The position numbers and the translations under genes are program-made. Of a DNA stretch of 64,000 nt, positions 7,741 through 16,160 are shown one piece after another (the first letter of the stretch is position 1; each line of letters begins with the position of its first letter). The notes beneath the pieces were generated by a model. The model was given only the letters and a program-made list of their open reading frames with translations. It ran no database searches and was not told where the DNA came from. Source of the DNA: Gordonia sp. 'Campus' (lineage in GTDB: Bacteria; Actinomycetota; Actinomycetes; Mycobacteriales; Mycobacteriaceae); NCBI RefSeq assembly GCF_022206305.1, contig NZ_JAKOIW010000012.1, positions 85,579 through 149,578 on the forward strand, written 5' to 3'.

Positions 7741-10335
7741 ATGAGCAGAGCAGAGCAATGCGGTTCCGAGCTGCCGGTGGTCGACGTCGAGCGGCGAGTC
7801 GGTGCCGATGTGTACCGGCGGTGGCCCACGGTGATCCGCCTGCTCGCCGAGAACGTGACTCGCACTGCCGACCCCGACACGCGCGATCGAGCCCTGCGTG
7901 ACATGGCGCGGTGGCTTGCGACCGGCAGCAGCGACGCCGAGATCCCGTATGTACCGGGTCGGTTGCTGATGCACGACACCACCAGCACGCCCGCCCTCGT
8001 CGACATCGCCGCGATGCGGGACGCGGTCGCCGCCCGCGGTGGGGATCCGACGGCGTTGAGTCCGCGCCTGCCGGTGGAGGTCTCGGTGGACCATTCGCTT
8101 GCGGTCGAGTCCTTCGGGCGCCGCGATGCCGCCGCCGTCAACCTGGCCCACGACATGCGCCGCAACGCGGAACGGTATCGCTTTCTGTCCTGGGCGTCGA
8201 AGACCATGGACACCGTCCACATCAACCCGCCGGGCACCGGGATCATGCACACGATCAATCTCGAGCAGCTGGCCACCGTGGTGACGGTGGAAACGGTCGA
8301 CGGCGTCGATCACGCGGTCCCCGACATGATGCTCGGCACCGACAGTCATACGCCCATGATCAACGGTCTGGGCGTACTGGGTTGGGGCATCGGAGGTTTG
8401 GAGGCCGAGACGGTCATGTTCGGAATGCCGACCACCTTGCGGATCCCCGAGGTGGTCGGTGTGCGCCTGACCGGTGCGTTGTCCGCGGGCGTGCTCGCCA
8501 CGGATCTCGCGCTGGTGGTCACCCACCGTCTGCGCGACATCGGGGTCACGGGTGAATTCGTCGAGTTCTTCGGGCCGGGCGTATCGGCGCTGACGGTGGG
8601 CGAGCGGGCGGTGATCGCCAACATGGCGCCGGAATACGGTGCCACCACCGGGTTCTTCCCCGTCGACACACGGACCCTCGATTATCTGGCCGCCACCGGG
8701 CGTTCGGTCGAACACTGCGACCTCGTCGAGTCGGTCACACGACGCCTCGGACTCTGGTTCGACCCCGACGCCGTACCGCGTTTCACCCGCACGGTCGACA
8801 TCGACCTGGACGCCGTGGTCCCCTCGGTGGCCGGCCCGCGCCGTCCGCAGGATCTCGTGCCGCTCACCGATCTGCCGGCGACCTTCCGTGCCGAGGCACC
8901 TCCTCCGTGTGATGACGACTTCGACATGCCCGCCTTCCCCGTCGCCATCGCGTCGATCACGAGCTGTACCAACACCTCCGACCCGCGCCTCCTCATCGCC
9001 GCGGGTCTGGTGGCCCGCCGTGCACGGGAGCGAGGGATGCGGGTGCCGCCGTATGTGAAGACCTCCCTCGCGCCGGGTTCGCCCTCGGCTGCCGGCGTGC
9101 TCGAGCGAGCCGGTCTCGTCGACGACCTGTCCGCTGTCGGATTCGACATCGTCGGCTTCGGTTGTGCGACGTGTATCGGCAATTCGGGTGGACTACCTCG
9201 TGAGATCGCCGAGGTGGCCGCTGACGGAACACGCAAACCGGTTGCCGCGCTCAGCGGCAACCGCAACTTCCCCGGCCGCGTCCACCCGGACCTCGAACTG
9301 GGGCTGCTGATGTCACCGCCGATGGTGATCATCTTCGCGCTCGCCGGTGATGCGGCCATCGACCCCACCGCCGAACCGATCGGCGTCGACGCCGACGGAC
9401 GGGCCGTGATGCTCGCCGATCTGTGGCCGAGCCCTCAGGAGATCGACGCCCTCACGGATTCGTCGCGGCGGCCGCGCGATGTCGTCGGCGACTTCGTCTC
9501 GGCGTCGCGCAATCCCGCGTGGGACGCACTCGATGTACCGGATGAACCGCTCTTTCCCTGGGACCCGTCGTCGACGGCGCTGCGGCGTCCCCCGTTCGCC
9601 GATGACGATTTCGCGCGCAGCATGCTGGGCGACTACGACGCCCACCCGCTGCTCGTCCTTGCCGACGACATCACCACCGACCACATCTCGCCGGCCGGGG
9701 CGATCCACGTCGAGAGTCCGACCGGGCGATACCTCGTGGAGCGGGGCGCGGCCCCGGGCGATCTCAACGTCTACGCGTCCCGACGCGGCAACTGGGAAGC
9801 CATGCTGCGGGGCGGTTTTCAGAACAAGACTGTCCGCAACGCGCTCGTCCCGGATGCGGGTCCTGCCCACACCGTGCATGCACCCACCGGCGAGGTCATG
9901 TCCCTTCCGGAGGCCGCCGACCGGTACGCGCAGGACGGCGACGCGGTGGTGATCGTGGCCGGTGAACGGTACGGCATGGGCAGCTCGCGCGACTGGGCGG
10001 CGAAGCTGGTGCGTCTACTCGGAGTGCGGGCCGTGCTGGCGCGCAGTTTCGAACGCATCCACCGGTCCAACCTGATCGGCGTCGGCGTCCTGCCGTTGCT
10101 CATCCCCGCTGACGTCGACGGCGGCCTGCAGGACCTGCGGCCGGGAGATCGGCTGCACATCGTCGGCACCGCCGATGCCGTCGACCGCGGGACGGTGCCG
10201 GTTGTGGTTCGGCGGGTCGACGGGACCGATCTCCGCTTCGACGCACAGGTCGCCGCGGAGACCGACCTGGACCGCCGCCTGCTCCGACGCGGCGGGGTCA
10301 TCCCCAGCATTCTGGACGAGCAACTCGGCAGGTGA
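7741..10335 (+). CDS. Aconitase family hydratase (AcnA type)
   Basis: An 864-residue [4Fe-4S] aconitase, shorter than the roughly 930-residue housekeeping AcnA usual in actinobacteria. The three cluster cysteines are present: Cys409 in ITSCTNTSDP, Cys475 and Cys478 in GCATCIGNSG. The swivelling C-terminal domain has DDITTDHISPAGAIH and GERYGMGSSRDWAAK. The enzyme would isomerise citrate/isocitrate or hydrate a related tricarboxylate in the cytoplasm. Divergent from gntR and preceded by its predicted operator, it appears to be a pathway-specific paralogue that processes the acid imported by TctABC rather than the TCA-cycle enzyme. That specialisation is inference; the substrate could also be an aconitate homologue. 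Confidence 0.88.
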   Translation: MSRAEQCGSELPVVDVERRVGADVYRRWPTVIRLLAENVTRTADPDTRDRALRDMARWLATGSSDAEIPYVPGRLLMHDTTSTPALVDIAAMRDAVAARGGDPTALSPRLPVEVSVDHSLAVESFGRRDAAAVNLAHDMRRNAERYRFLSWASKTMDTVHINPPGTGIMHTINLEQLATVVTVETVDGVDHAVPDMMLGTDSHTPMINGLGVLGWGIGGLEAETVMFGMPTTLRIPEVVGVRLTGALSAGVLATDLALVVTHRLRDIGVTGEFVEFFGPGVSALTVGERAVIANMAPEYGATTGFFPVDTRTLDYLAATGRSVEHCDLVESVTRRLGLWFDPDAVPRFTRTVDIDLDAVVPSVAGPRRPQDLVPLTDLPATFRAEAPPPCDDDFDMPAFPVAIASITSCTNTSDPRLLIAAGLVARRARERGMRVPPYVKTSLAPGSPSAAGVLERAGLVDDLSAVGFDIVGFGCATCIGNSGGLPREIAEVAADGTRKPVAALSGNRNFPGRVHPDLELGLLMSPPMVIIFALAGDAAIDPTAEPIGVDADGRAVMLADLWPSPQEIDALTDSSRRPRDVVGDFVSASRNPAWDALDVPDEPLFPWDPSSTALRRPPFADDDFARSMLGDYDAHPLLVLADDITTDHISPAGAIHVESPTGRYLVERGAAPGDLNVYASRRGNWEAMLRGGFQNKTVRNALVPDAGPAHTVHAPTGEVMSLPEAADRYAQDGDAVVIVAGERYGMGSSRDWAAKLVRLLGVRAVLARSFERIHRSNLIGVGVLPLLIPADVDGGLQDLRPGDRLHIVGTADAVDRGTVPVVVRRVDGTDLRFDAQVAAETDLDRRLLRRGGVIPSILDEQLGR

Positions 10336-10429
10336 CCTCGTCGGGCCTCGACGGCGGCGGAATGCAGCTGCCAGCGAACTCACAGTGATCCGTCAACCGC
10401 CTCATAAGCTGGGCGTTCACTCTCGGAAC

Positions 10430-10723
10430 ATGAGAAGGAACAAGCACGTCACCTCAGTCCCACTGGTCGTCCTCGAGAACCCCGCTGCGATCGACCACGC
10501 CTACGACCTGTTCCGTCACGACATCCCGTTGGCCGTCGTCAGCAGCCAGTACTCCGCGGTCCTTCCGTTCATGCTCGGCAACAACGGACACACCGCGGCC
10601 TTGGTCGCCGACGTCGACGATCCCGGCCAGCTCGCCGAGGCGATCGTGATCATCGAACGCCGTTTCGGCAGGGTCGATTCGGTCATCCGCTACGCAGCGG
10701 ACCTCCCTGCGGTGGCGGTCTAG
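10430..10723 (+). CDS. Small protein resembling the first half of an SDR Rossmann fold
   Basis: A 97-residue protein, start at ATG 10430 (MRRNKHVTS). Residues about 55-90 (ALVADVDDPGQLAEAIVIIERRFGRVDSVIRYAADLPAV) follow the pattern of the short-chain dehydrogenase strand 3 to strand 4 region (DV then ERFGRID then NAA), but the TGxxxGxG nucleotide loop is replaced by SSQYSAVLPFMLGNNG and the catalytic Ser-Tyr-Lys half is absent. It is probably not an active oxidoreductase. The gene is convergent with the hxlR gene, overlapping its end by 4 bp. Function unknown; coding status is supported by codon pattern and protein-like composition. Confidence 0.6.
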   Translation: MRRNKHVTSVPLVVLENPAAIDHAYDLFRHDIPLAVVSSQYSAVLPFMLGNNGHTAALVADVDDPGQLAEAIVIIERRFGRVDSVIRYAADLPAVAV

Positions 10724-11103
10724 GGCTGGTCGTCTTCGGCGGAATCGAAGGCTTCCCGGGCACGTTCGATGTGGGGCATGTGTGCCGTCGCCCATTCGAG
10801 GATCACATCGATCGGCGGACGCAGTGTCTTGCCCAGCGGGGTGATTCGGTACTCGATCGCGACCGGACGCGAGCTCAGCAGTACCCGTTCGACGATGCCG
10901 TTCCGCTCGAGCTTCCGCAGGGTCGCGGTCAGCGATTTCTGCGTGACCGTCGGTATCGCGCGCCGTAAACCGTTGAAGCGGCTCGGTTGTTCACAGAGCT
11001 CGTTCAACACCGCCAACGACCACTTGTCGAGCACCTGATCCAGCAGCTCGCGATGCGGTGCGCTGATCGCGAGTTCGGCGGCCCGCCCACCGGTATCGGT
11101 CAT
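10720..11103 (-). CDS. HxlR family transcriptional regulator
   Basis: A 127-residue winged-helix regulator. It has the HxlR layout: DKWSLAVLNELCEQPSRFNGLRRAIPTVTQKSLTATLRKLERNGIVER over residues about 27-75, followed by the wing EYRITPLGKTL. The family usual first cysteine is absent. The start ATG at 11103 was chosen because upstream in-frame sequence has no similarity. Divergent from ridA, with a dyad between them that is a likely operator, so it probably regulates ridA and itself. Confidence 0.9.
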   Translation of the reverse strand: MTDTGGRAAELAISAPHRELLDQVLDKWSLAVLNELCEQPSRFNGLRRAIPTVTQKSLTATLRKLERNGIVERVLLSSRPVAIEYRITPLGKTLRPPIDVILEWATAHMPHIERAREAFDSAEDDQP

Positions 11104-11137
11104 GAAACCACGTCTCCTTGAAGTGTCCTTCGACAAC

Positions 11138-11158
11138 CAGGTATCAACGATATACCTG
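11138..11158. promoter_or_regulatory. Predicted HxlR operator
   Basis: CAGGTAT-N7-ATACCTG, an exact inverted repeat, lies in the hxlR/ridA divergent intergenic region, 26 bp before the ridA start and 34 bp before hxlR. Spacing and AT content fit an operator for the adjacent winged-helix regulator. Confidence 0.65.
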
Positions 11159-11184
11159 ATCGAATTCACTCGGAGGAGAACACG

Positions 11185-11595
11185 ATGGCAGTTGCATATT
11201 CGACCCCGGAGGGCATGACGCAACCGACGCCTTACCACCACGTTGCCGTGGGCACGGGGACGCGGCATGTCCACGTCAGTGGCCAGATCGCCCGTACTGC
11301 CGACGGAACGCCCGTGGCGCCGGGTGACCTGGCGGGCCAGGTCGCGCAGGCATTGCGGAACACCGCGACCGGACTGGCCGGGGCGGGCGCGTCGTTCGGC
11401 GACGTCCTTCGGCTGACCTTCTATGTCACCGACTGGGCGCCCGAGAAGATCGCCGACTTCATGGCCGGTGTCGAAGGCGTCGCGACGGATATCGGGTTGC
11501 CGTCTCCGATGCCACCCGCATCGTTGATCGGCGTCGACTACCTCTTCGAACCGGATGTCCTCGTCGAAGTCGAGGCCACTGCGATCCTCGACTGA
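11185..11595 (+). CDS. RidA family protein
   Basis: A 136-residue YjgF/YER057c/UK114 protein. The family deaminates reactive enamine/imine intermediates or has diverged to other hydrolytic roles. Typical segments are VHVSGQIARTADG, VAQALRNTATGLAGAGASFGDVLRLTFYVTD and a closing VEVEATAILD. The conserved arginine of the archetypal active site (usually in the C-terminal R-x-x-V region) is not obvious because PPASLIGVDYLFEPDVLVEVEA lacks it, so deaminase activity is uncertain. A GGAGGAG ribosome site precedes the ATG. Paired with the divergent hxlR gene. Confidence 0.9.
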   Translation: MAVAYSTPEGMTQPTPYHHVAVGTGTRHVHVSGQIARTADGTPVAPGDLAGQVAQALRNTATGLAGAGASFGDVLRLTFYVTDWAPEKIADFMAGVEGVATDIGLPSPMPPASLIGVDYLFEPDVLVEVEATAILD

Positions 11596-11620
11596 CGTCG
11601 GCGCGGAATCGCGACGTCAG
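11592..11620. terminator. Bidirectional hairpin after ridA
   Basis: CTGACGTC (11592-11599) pairs exactly with GACGTCAG (11613-11620), with partial GCG/CGC extension inside. It overlaps the ridA stop and lies between convergent ridA and the DUF58 gene, without a U-tract, as is common in high-GC actinobacteria. Confidence 0.6.
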
Positions 11621-11658
11621 AACGGTGGTGGGCTGGGGCGCATCCGATCAGAAGGGGA

Positions 11659-12951
11659 CTACAACAACCCTCGCGACTTCAACAGCAGGTAGTGGTCGGC
11701 CAGCTTCGCGGGAAGCTTGTCGGGTGCCGCATCGACGACGTCGACACCGAGCCGGCTCAGTGCGGTTGCCGTCCGGTTGCGGAGGGTGATGGTGCGGGCG
11801 GCGGCAGCCGCGTCGTAGATCGCGGCCGCATCGTCCCGACGGGCGAGCATGTCGTCGAGGGCGGGATCGGCGACCGACCCGATGATCACCTTGTACCGCT
11901 GCGCCAGCACCGACAGCGGCGGGAGCAGAGACTCCTCGACGGCCGCCGGTTCCAGCGGCGTGAGCAGGACGAGCAGTGCCCGCTGGCGTCCGATCTTGGC
12001 GACCTCGGCGCCGAGAAGCGGCCAATCCGCCTCCAACAGAGCGGGTTCGAGATCGGCCATCGCGGTGACGAGGCTGTTGAGCAGCATGGTGCGGCCGACG
12101 CCGACCACTCGTCGGTGAACGCGCCGGTCACCGGCGATGAGATCCACCCGATCGCCGGCGTGCGATGCGAGCGAGGCCAGCAGGAGCGCTGCGTCCATGG
12201 CGGCGTCGAGACGCGGGGTGTCACCGACGCGGCCCGCCGACGTGCGTGAGGTGTCCAGGACGAGAACGATGTGCCGGTCCTTCTCCGGTTGCCACGTGCG
12301 GACCACCGTCGACCGGCGGCGGGCGGTGGCGCGCCAGTCGATGCTGCGGACGTCGTCGCCCTCGACGTAGTCACGGAGAGAGTCGAATTCGGTGCCCTGG
12401 CCGCGCACACGCACGGCCGACCGGCCGTCGAGCTGACGGAGATGGGCGAGCCGTGATGGCAGGAGGCGCCGCGAGTCGAACGGTGGGAGTGCCCGAACCC
12501 GTCCGGGCAGCGGAACCGACCGTTGCCGCCCTGCGAGTCCGAGTGGCCCGATCCGCCGGACCGCCACCCGGACCGCGAGCCGGTCTCCCCGTCGAGTGGG
12601 AGTGAGAACAGTTGTGACGGTCCGGTTCTCGTTGGTAGGCACCGTCACGCGCGTCGTGTTGTCGGTGGCACCCGCCGACGGTTGCCAGCTGTCACGCAGG
12701 ACCCCGCGGAACGTACTCGACCCGTGGTTGACGACGGTGACGGAGCATGTGGTGCTCTCGCCGAGCCGCAGCGGTCCGGGCGCCGATCGCGTCAGAGTGA
12801 TCGACTTCGTCGAACCGGCCAATGCGATGTCGAGGCAGGTGAGCGCGACGCAGAAGAGTACCCACAGCGGTGGGACCACGAAGTTCGGCCACACCAGGAT
12901 GGGCACCGCACCGAGCAGTACCAGGATCAGGAAGCGGCCGGTGAGGAACAT
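11659..12951 (-). CDS. DUF58 domain protein
   Basis: A 430-residue protein with two N-terminal hydrophobic segments (about residues 5-45), a beta-rich middle and the DUF58 core (GTEFDSLRDYVEGDDVRSIDWRATAR at about 195-220), followed by a von Willebrand A-like fold with DTSRTS. These proteins are encoded with MoxR ATPases and are thought to act with them in maturation of, or signalling to, envelope proteins. The ATG at 12951 overlaps the moxR stop by one base; the upstream frame extension to 13119 is rejected. Last gene of a four-gene operon. Confidence 0.92.
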   Translation of the reverse strand: MFLTGRFLILVLLGAVPILVWPNFVVPPLWVLFCVALTCLDIALAGSTKSITLTRSAPGPLRLGESTTCSVTVVNHGSSTFRGVLRDSWQPSAGATDNTTRVTVPTNENRTVTTVLTPTRRGDRLAVRVAVRRIGPLGLAGRQRSVPLPGRVRALPPFDSRRLLPSRLAHLRQLDGRSAVRVRGQGTEFDSLRDYVEGDDVRSIDWRATARRRSTVVRTWQPEKDRHIVLVLDTSRTSAGRVGDTPRLDAAMDAALLLASLASHAGDRVDLIAGDRRVHRRVVGVGRTMLLNSLVTAMADLEPALLEADWPLLGAEVAKIGRQRALLVLLTPLEPAAVEESLLPPLSVLAQRYKVIIGSVADPALDDMLARRDDAAAIYDAAAAARTITLRNRTATALSRLGVDVVDAAPDKLPAKLADHYLLLKSRGLL

Positions 12952-14024
12952 CAGCGTGGGACGGGTACAGATCTGATGGCGGCGTCGAGGACCGAGCCCA
13001 CCGAGACGCCTTCCAGCTCGGCCTCCGGCCGCAGCGACAGCCGGTGCGCGAGCGTCGACTGCGCGAGTGCCTGCACATCGTCGGGGGTGACGAAGTCGCG
13101 GCCGTTGAGCCAGGCCCACGCGCGGCTGGTGCCGAGCAGCGCGGTTGCGCCGCGCGGACTCACGCCCAGAGCCAGTGACGGCGAGAAGCGCGTGGCGCGG
13201 GCGATGTCGACGATGTAGGCGGTCACCTGGGGCGCCACGGCGACGCGTCGTACCTGCTCGGCGCCGGCCACCACGTCGGCGGCCGAGGCCACCGGCCGGA
13301 GCCCGGCCGCGGCGAGATCGCGGGGGTCGAAACCGGAGGCGTGCCGGGTCAGGACGGTGATCTCGTCGTCCCGGGGCGGAAGCGGCAGTGTGACCTTGAG
13401 CAAGAACCGGTCGAGTTGTGCCTCGGGCAGGGGGTAGGTGCCCTCGTACTCGACCGGGTTCTGCGTCGCCGCCACCAGAAACGGGCTCGGCAGGTGACGG
13501 GGTCGCCCGTCGACGGTGACCTGGCGTTCCTCCATCGCCTCCAGCAGTGACGCCTGCGTCTTGGGTGGAGTGCGGTTGATCTCGTCCGCCAGCAGCAGAT
13601 TTGTGAACACCGGCCCTTCCCGGAACGTGAACTCCGAACTCGCGGCGTCGAAGACGAGGGAGCCGGTCACATCTCCGGGCATCAGGTCCGGGGTGAACTG
13701 CACCCGTTTGGTGTCGACGTCGAGCGCGGCGGCAACCGACCGGACCAGCAGCGTCTTCGCTACTCCCGGAACGCCTTCGAGGAGGATGTGGCCGCGGCAG
13801 AGCAGGGCGATGAGGATGCCGGCGACGGCCGGGTCCTGCCCGACGACCGCCTTGGCGACCTCGGCGCGGACGGCCCCCAGCGCGTCGCGTGCACGATTCG
13901 ACGACGGCGCACCCGCTCCGCCGGGGGTGTCTCCCAAGCTGTAGGTCTTGTCGAAGGGGCCGGGTGGGCTGAACTGGCCTGGTGCGCGGGACGAGTCGGG
14001 GGTGCGGGACGGGTCGACGGTCAT
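12951..14024 (-). CDS. MoxR family AAA+ ATPase
   Basis: A 357-residue MoxR-type ATPase with a proline-rich 45-residue leader. The Walker A motif is EGVPGVAKT (about residue 82), Walker B is LLADEINR, and sensor-type sequences NPVEYEGTYPLPEAQLDRF follow. The C-terminal lid contains GVSPRGATALL. These chaperone-like ATPases work with VWA/DUF58 partners. The start at 14024 gives a 4-bp ATGA overlap with the upstream DUF4350 gene; an open frame reaching 14441 is an artefact. Confidence 0.95.
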   Translation of the reverse strand: MTVDPSRTPDSSRAPGQFSPPGPFDKTYSLGDTPGGAGAPSSNRARDALGAVRAEVAKAVVGQDPAVAGILIALLCRGHILLEGVPGVAKTLLVRSVAAALDVDTKRVQFTPDLMPGDVTGSLVFDAASSEFTFREGPVFTNLLLADEINRTPPKTQASLLEAMEERQVTVDGRPRHLPSPFLVAATQNPVEYEGTYPLPEAQLDRFLLKVTLPLPPRDDEITVLTRHASGFDPRDLAAAGLRPVASAADVVAGAEQVRRVAVAPQVTAYIVDIARATRFSPSLALGVSPRGATALLGTSRAWAWLNGRDFVTPDDVQALAQSTLAHRLSLRPEAELEGVSVGSVLDAAIRSVPVPR

Positions 14025-15289
14025 CGTGAGTGTCGGACTTCCTTCTCGAGGGTGGTCAGTTCGGCGGTGAAGTGCACGAGCCCCGCTGCATCGGTGGGTA
14101 GGGGCCCGGCGAGGAGTGCTCGGACCTGGTCGAGGCTGCGTCCCGTCGCACCGACGACGGTGACCACGATGGCCTGGACCGCAGGGTCGACCAACTCCGT
14201 GTGGGCGTCCGTCGACTCCCAATTCGGTTGCGACATGGCGTCGGTCGCGCGGGCGGCATCGAACGGGAGTCCGAGGTACGACGCCAGTGACGACAGGGTG
14301 TGGATGCGCAGGGCTGCTGCGGCGCGCGAGTCGGCGCCGGCCCGGTGGTACATGCGTCCGCGGGCCCTGGTCGTCTCGATGGCCTTGACGACGGCGGGCA
14401 ACGGTTCGGTGACCAGGGCGCCGAATCGTCGACCGCGCCACAGCATCAGGGTCAACACACCGAACACGGCCAACAGGATGAGCGGCCCCACGGCCGCTGG
14501 AATGTCCGACTCCTCCTCGGTGGCGATCTCATCCGTGAAAAGCGGTATGTACCAGAGAATGTCGCCGGAACTCGCAAACAGTCGGACGGCGACACCCGCG
14601 TTGTCGTGCGCGGCCAGCTGCTCATTGGTCAGCATCTCACCGCTGATGATCACGTACTCCGGGCGGTCGGCGGCGGCCGGGACGACCACGACGTTCGACG
14701 CCGCGTCCGCGGTGAAGCACGAGGTGGCCGCCGGCGAGTTCGCCGCGAATCCGAAGGAGGAGAACGTGACGACGTCCGCGGGGTCGATGCCGGGGGTCCG
14801 GCACCCGGCGACGACCGTTGCGGGGCCGGCGCCGAAGACGGACGTCACCGACAGGCCCAGGGCCGCCAGGACCGCGTTGTCCGGGGCGATGAGGATCACC
14901 CGGTGCGCTCCGTCGACGCGCTGGCGGAACTGTTGCGTGGTACCGGGATTCAACGACGACGTGGAGCTGACGACCACGGTGGTGTCGGTGTCCGGACGGG
15001 GAGCATCGGTGAACTCCTCGAGCCCGCGCGCCTGCCGGACATCGGCACCGTGGTCGTCCATGATCCGGACGAGGGCCCGTGACCCGGTGGGTTGCGGATT
15101 GTCGGGGTCGTAGCTGACACCGGGTCCGGGTGCGCCGTTCACACCGGTGAGCACGGTGATGCCCAGCAGACCGATGACGGTCATCGCGACGACGACCACG
15201 AGCACGATGACGACCCAGATCCAGCGCCGGGTCCGGTTCTTGCCCGGTGGCCGGGGGCGCGGCGAGGTCGGCGGCGCGAGCACGGTCAT
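14021..15289 (-). CDS. DUF4350 domain membrane protein
   Basis: A 422-residue protein with one membrane segment after a basic N-terminus (WIWVVIVLVVVVAMTVIGLLG), a large domain of about 190 residues on the outer side, and a second membrane segment (AAVGPLILLAVFGVLTLMLWRG) followed by a cytoplasmic tail. The domain has the DUF4350 pattern beginning NPQPTGSRALVRIMDDHGADV. It occurs in DUF4129-DUF4350-MoxR-DUF58 operons of actinobacteria; function unknown. The ATG at 15289 overlaps the upstream stop by 4 bp. Confidence 0.9.
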   Translation of the reverse strand: MTVLAPPTSPRPRPPGKNRTRRWIWVVIVLVVVVAMTVIGLLGITVLTGVNGAPGPGVSYDPDNPQPTGSRALVRIMDDHGADVRQARGLEEFTDAPRPDTDTTVVVSSTSSLNPGTTQQFRQRVDGAHRVILIAPDNAVLAALGLSVTSVFGAGPATVVAGCRTPGIDPADVVTFSSFGFAANSPAATSCFTADAASNVVVVPAAADRPEYVIISGEMLTNEQLAAHDNAGVAVRLFASSGDILWYIPLFTDEIATEEESDIPAAVGPLILLAVFGVLTLMLWRGRRFGALVTEPLPAVVKAIETTRARGRMYHRAGADSRAAAALRIHTLSSLASYLGLPFDAARATDAMSQPNWESTDAHTELVDPAVQAIVVTVVGATGRSLDQVRALLAGPLPTDAAGLVHFTAELTTLEKEVRHSR

Positions 15290-15966
15290 CGCGGCACCGC
15301 CAGGCGGCGGGGTCGGGCTGTGTCGGGTGGTGACGGACGTGTCGAACCGACGGCGCGCTCGAGGTCGAGAACCGCACGGGCAGCGTCTGCGGACGCGTGC
15401 CTGTCGCCGTAGGCGATGGCATCGAAGAGGTCCGTCGCCCGACGCATCGCGTCGGCGTGCTCCGGGAAACGCGGGCCCAGGTCGACGGCGACCTCGTGGG
15501 CGGTGAGCGACGGCTCGTCGGCGAGCAGCGCACGCTCGACCGCGCGGCGTGCGAGGGCTCGGACCGCCGCGATCACACACCCGTCGTGGTCGCCTGCGGC
15601 GTGCGCACGTTCGGCGTCACGACGATGGTCGTCGGCGGACCGGGGAGCACCGGACAACACCGCCGCCGACTTGGCGGTGGCAGCCACGTCGGGCACTCGC
15701 GGGTTGCGGCGCAGGTGCCGGACGACCGCGAAGATCAACGTCAGGACGAGGGCGATCGCGACCACGACGACGATCGTCCGGATGGTGTCCGAGCCACCGA
15801 ACCATCCCAGGGCGTTGTCGACGATCCACCCCAGGACGCGTTCGCCGAAACGATCGAGCCACGACGGCTCCGGCGGTTGGTACTCGCGTCCGGACAGTTC
15901 CTCCTCCGCCCAGCGACGGGCCGCGTCGTTGCCCGGATCCAGGGGCGCGGCCATGACCGGGGTCAT
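15286..15966 (-). CDS. DUF4129 domain membrane protein
   Basis: A 226-residue protein with one central membrane segment (IRTIVVVVAIALVLTLIFAVV, about residues 62-84) and a cytoplasmic C-terminal DUF4129 domain: CVIAAVRALARRAVERALL, then LTAHEVAVDLGPRF and ATDLFDAIAYGDRHA. First gene of the operon. Start taken at ATG 15966; ATG 15954 is an alternative, and the frame is open upstream to 16098. Function unknown beyond its constant association with MoxR and DUF58. Confidence 0.85.
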   Translation of the reverse strand: MTPVMAAPLDPGNDAARRWAEEELSGREYQPPEPSWLDRFGERVLGWIVDNALGWFGGSDTIRTIVVVVAIALVLTLIFAVVRHLRRNPRVPDVAATAKSAAVLSGAPRSADDHRRDAERAHAAGDHDGCVIAAVRALARRAVERALLADEPSLTAHEVAVDLGPRFPEHADAMRRATDLFDAIAYGDRHASADAARAVLDLERAVGSTRPSPPDTARPRRLAVPR

Positions 15967-16132
15967 CGGCGAGCCTGCGGGGTGGGGGATGGCGTGTGCG
16001 CGGGCTCGGACATCAGCTGAGGACACCGGCCTTTCCGCGCAGGGGATCTGTGCGGCGAACGTATCAAACAACAGAAGCCGTCCACCGGAATCATCCACCG
16101 GTTGACGGACGCGCGTGCTACCGTGCCGAATC

Positions 16133-16146
16133 TAGAACACGTTCTA
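16133..16146. promoter_or_regulatory. KstR-type operator
   Basis: TAGAACACGTTCTA matches the KstR consensus TnnAACnnGTTnnA at every fixed position and is a near-perfect palindrome. It ends 14 bp before the KSI-like start, just ahead of the TGGAGG ribosome site. KstR represses cholesterol/steroid genes in Mycobacteriales, which fits the product of the gene it precedes. Confidence 0.75.
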
Positions 16147-16160
16147 CTTTTGGAGGATTC

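Noticed and set aside
7741..10335. The housekeeping TCA-cycle aconitase
   Set aside because: Shorter than the typical actinobacterial enzyme and placed under a local GntR operator beside tct genes; a separate housekeeping copy is assumed but cannot be verified here.
12951..13119. N-terminal extension of the DUF58 protein
   Set aside because: The extension lies antisense-like over the moxR coding sequence and is Arg/Ala noise; ATG 12951 overlaps the moxR stop as in the rest of the operon.
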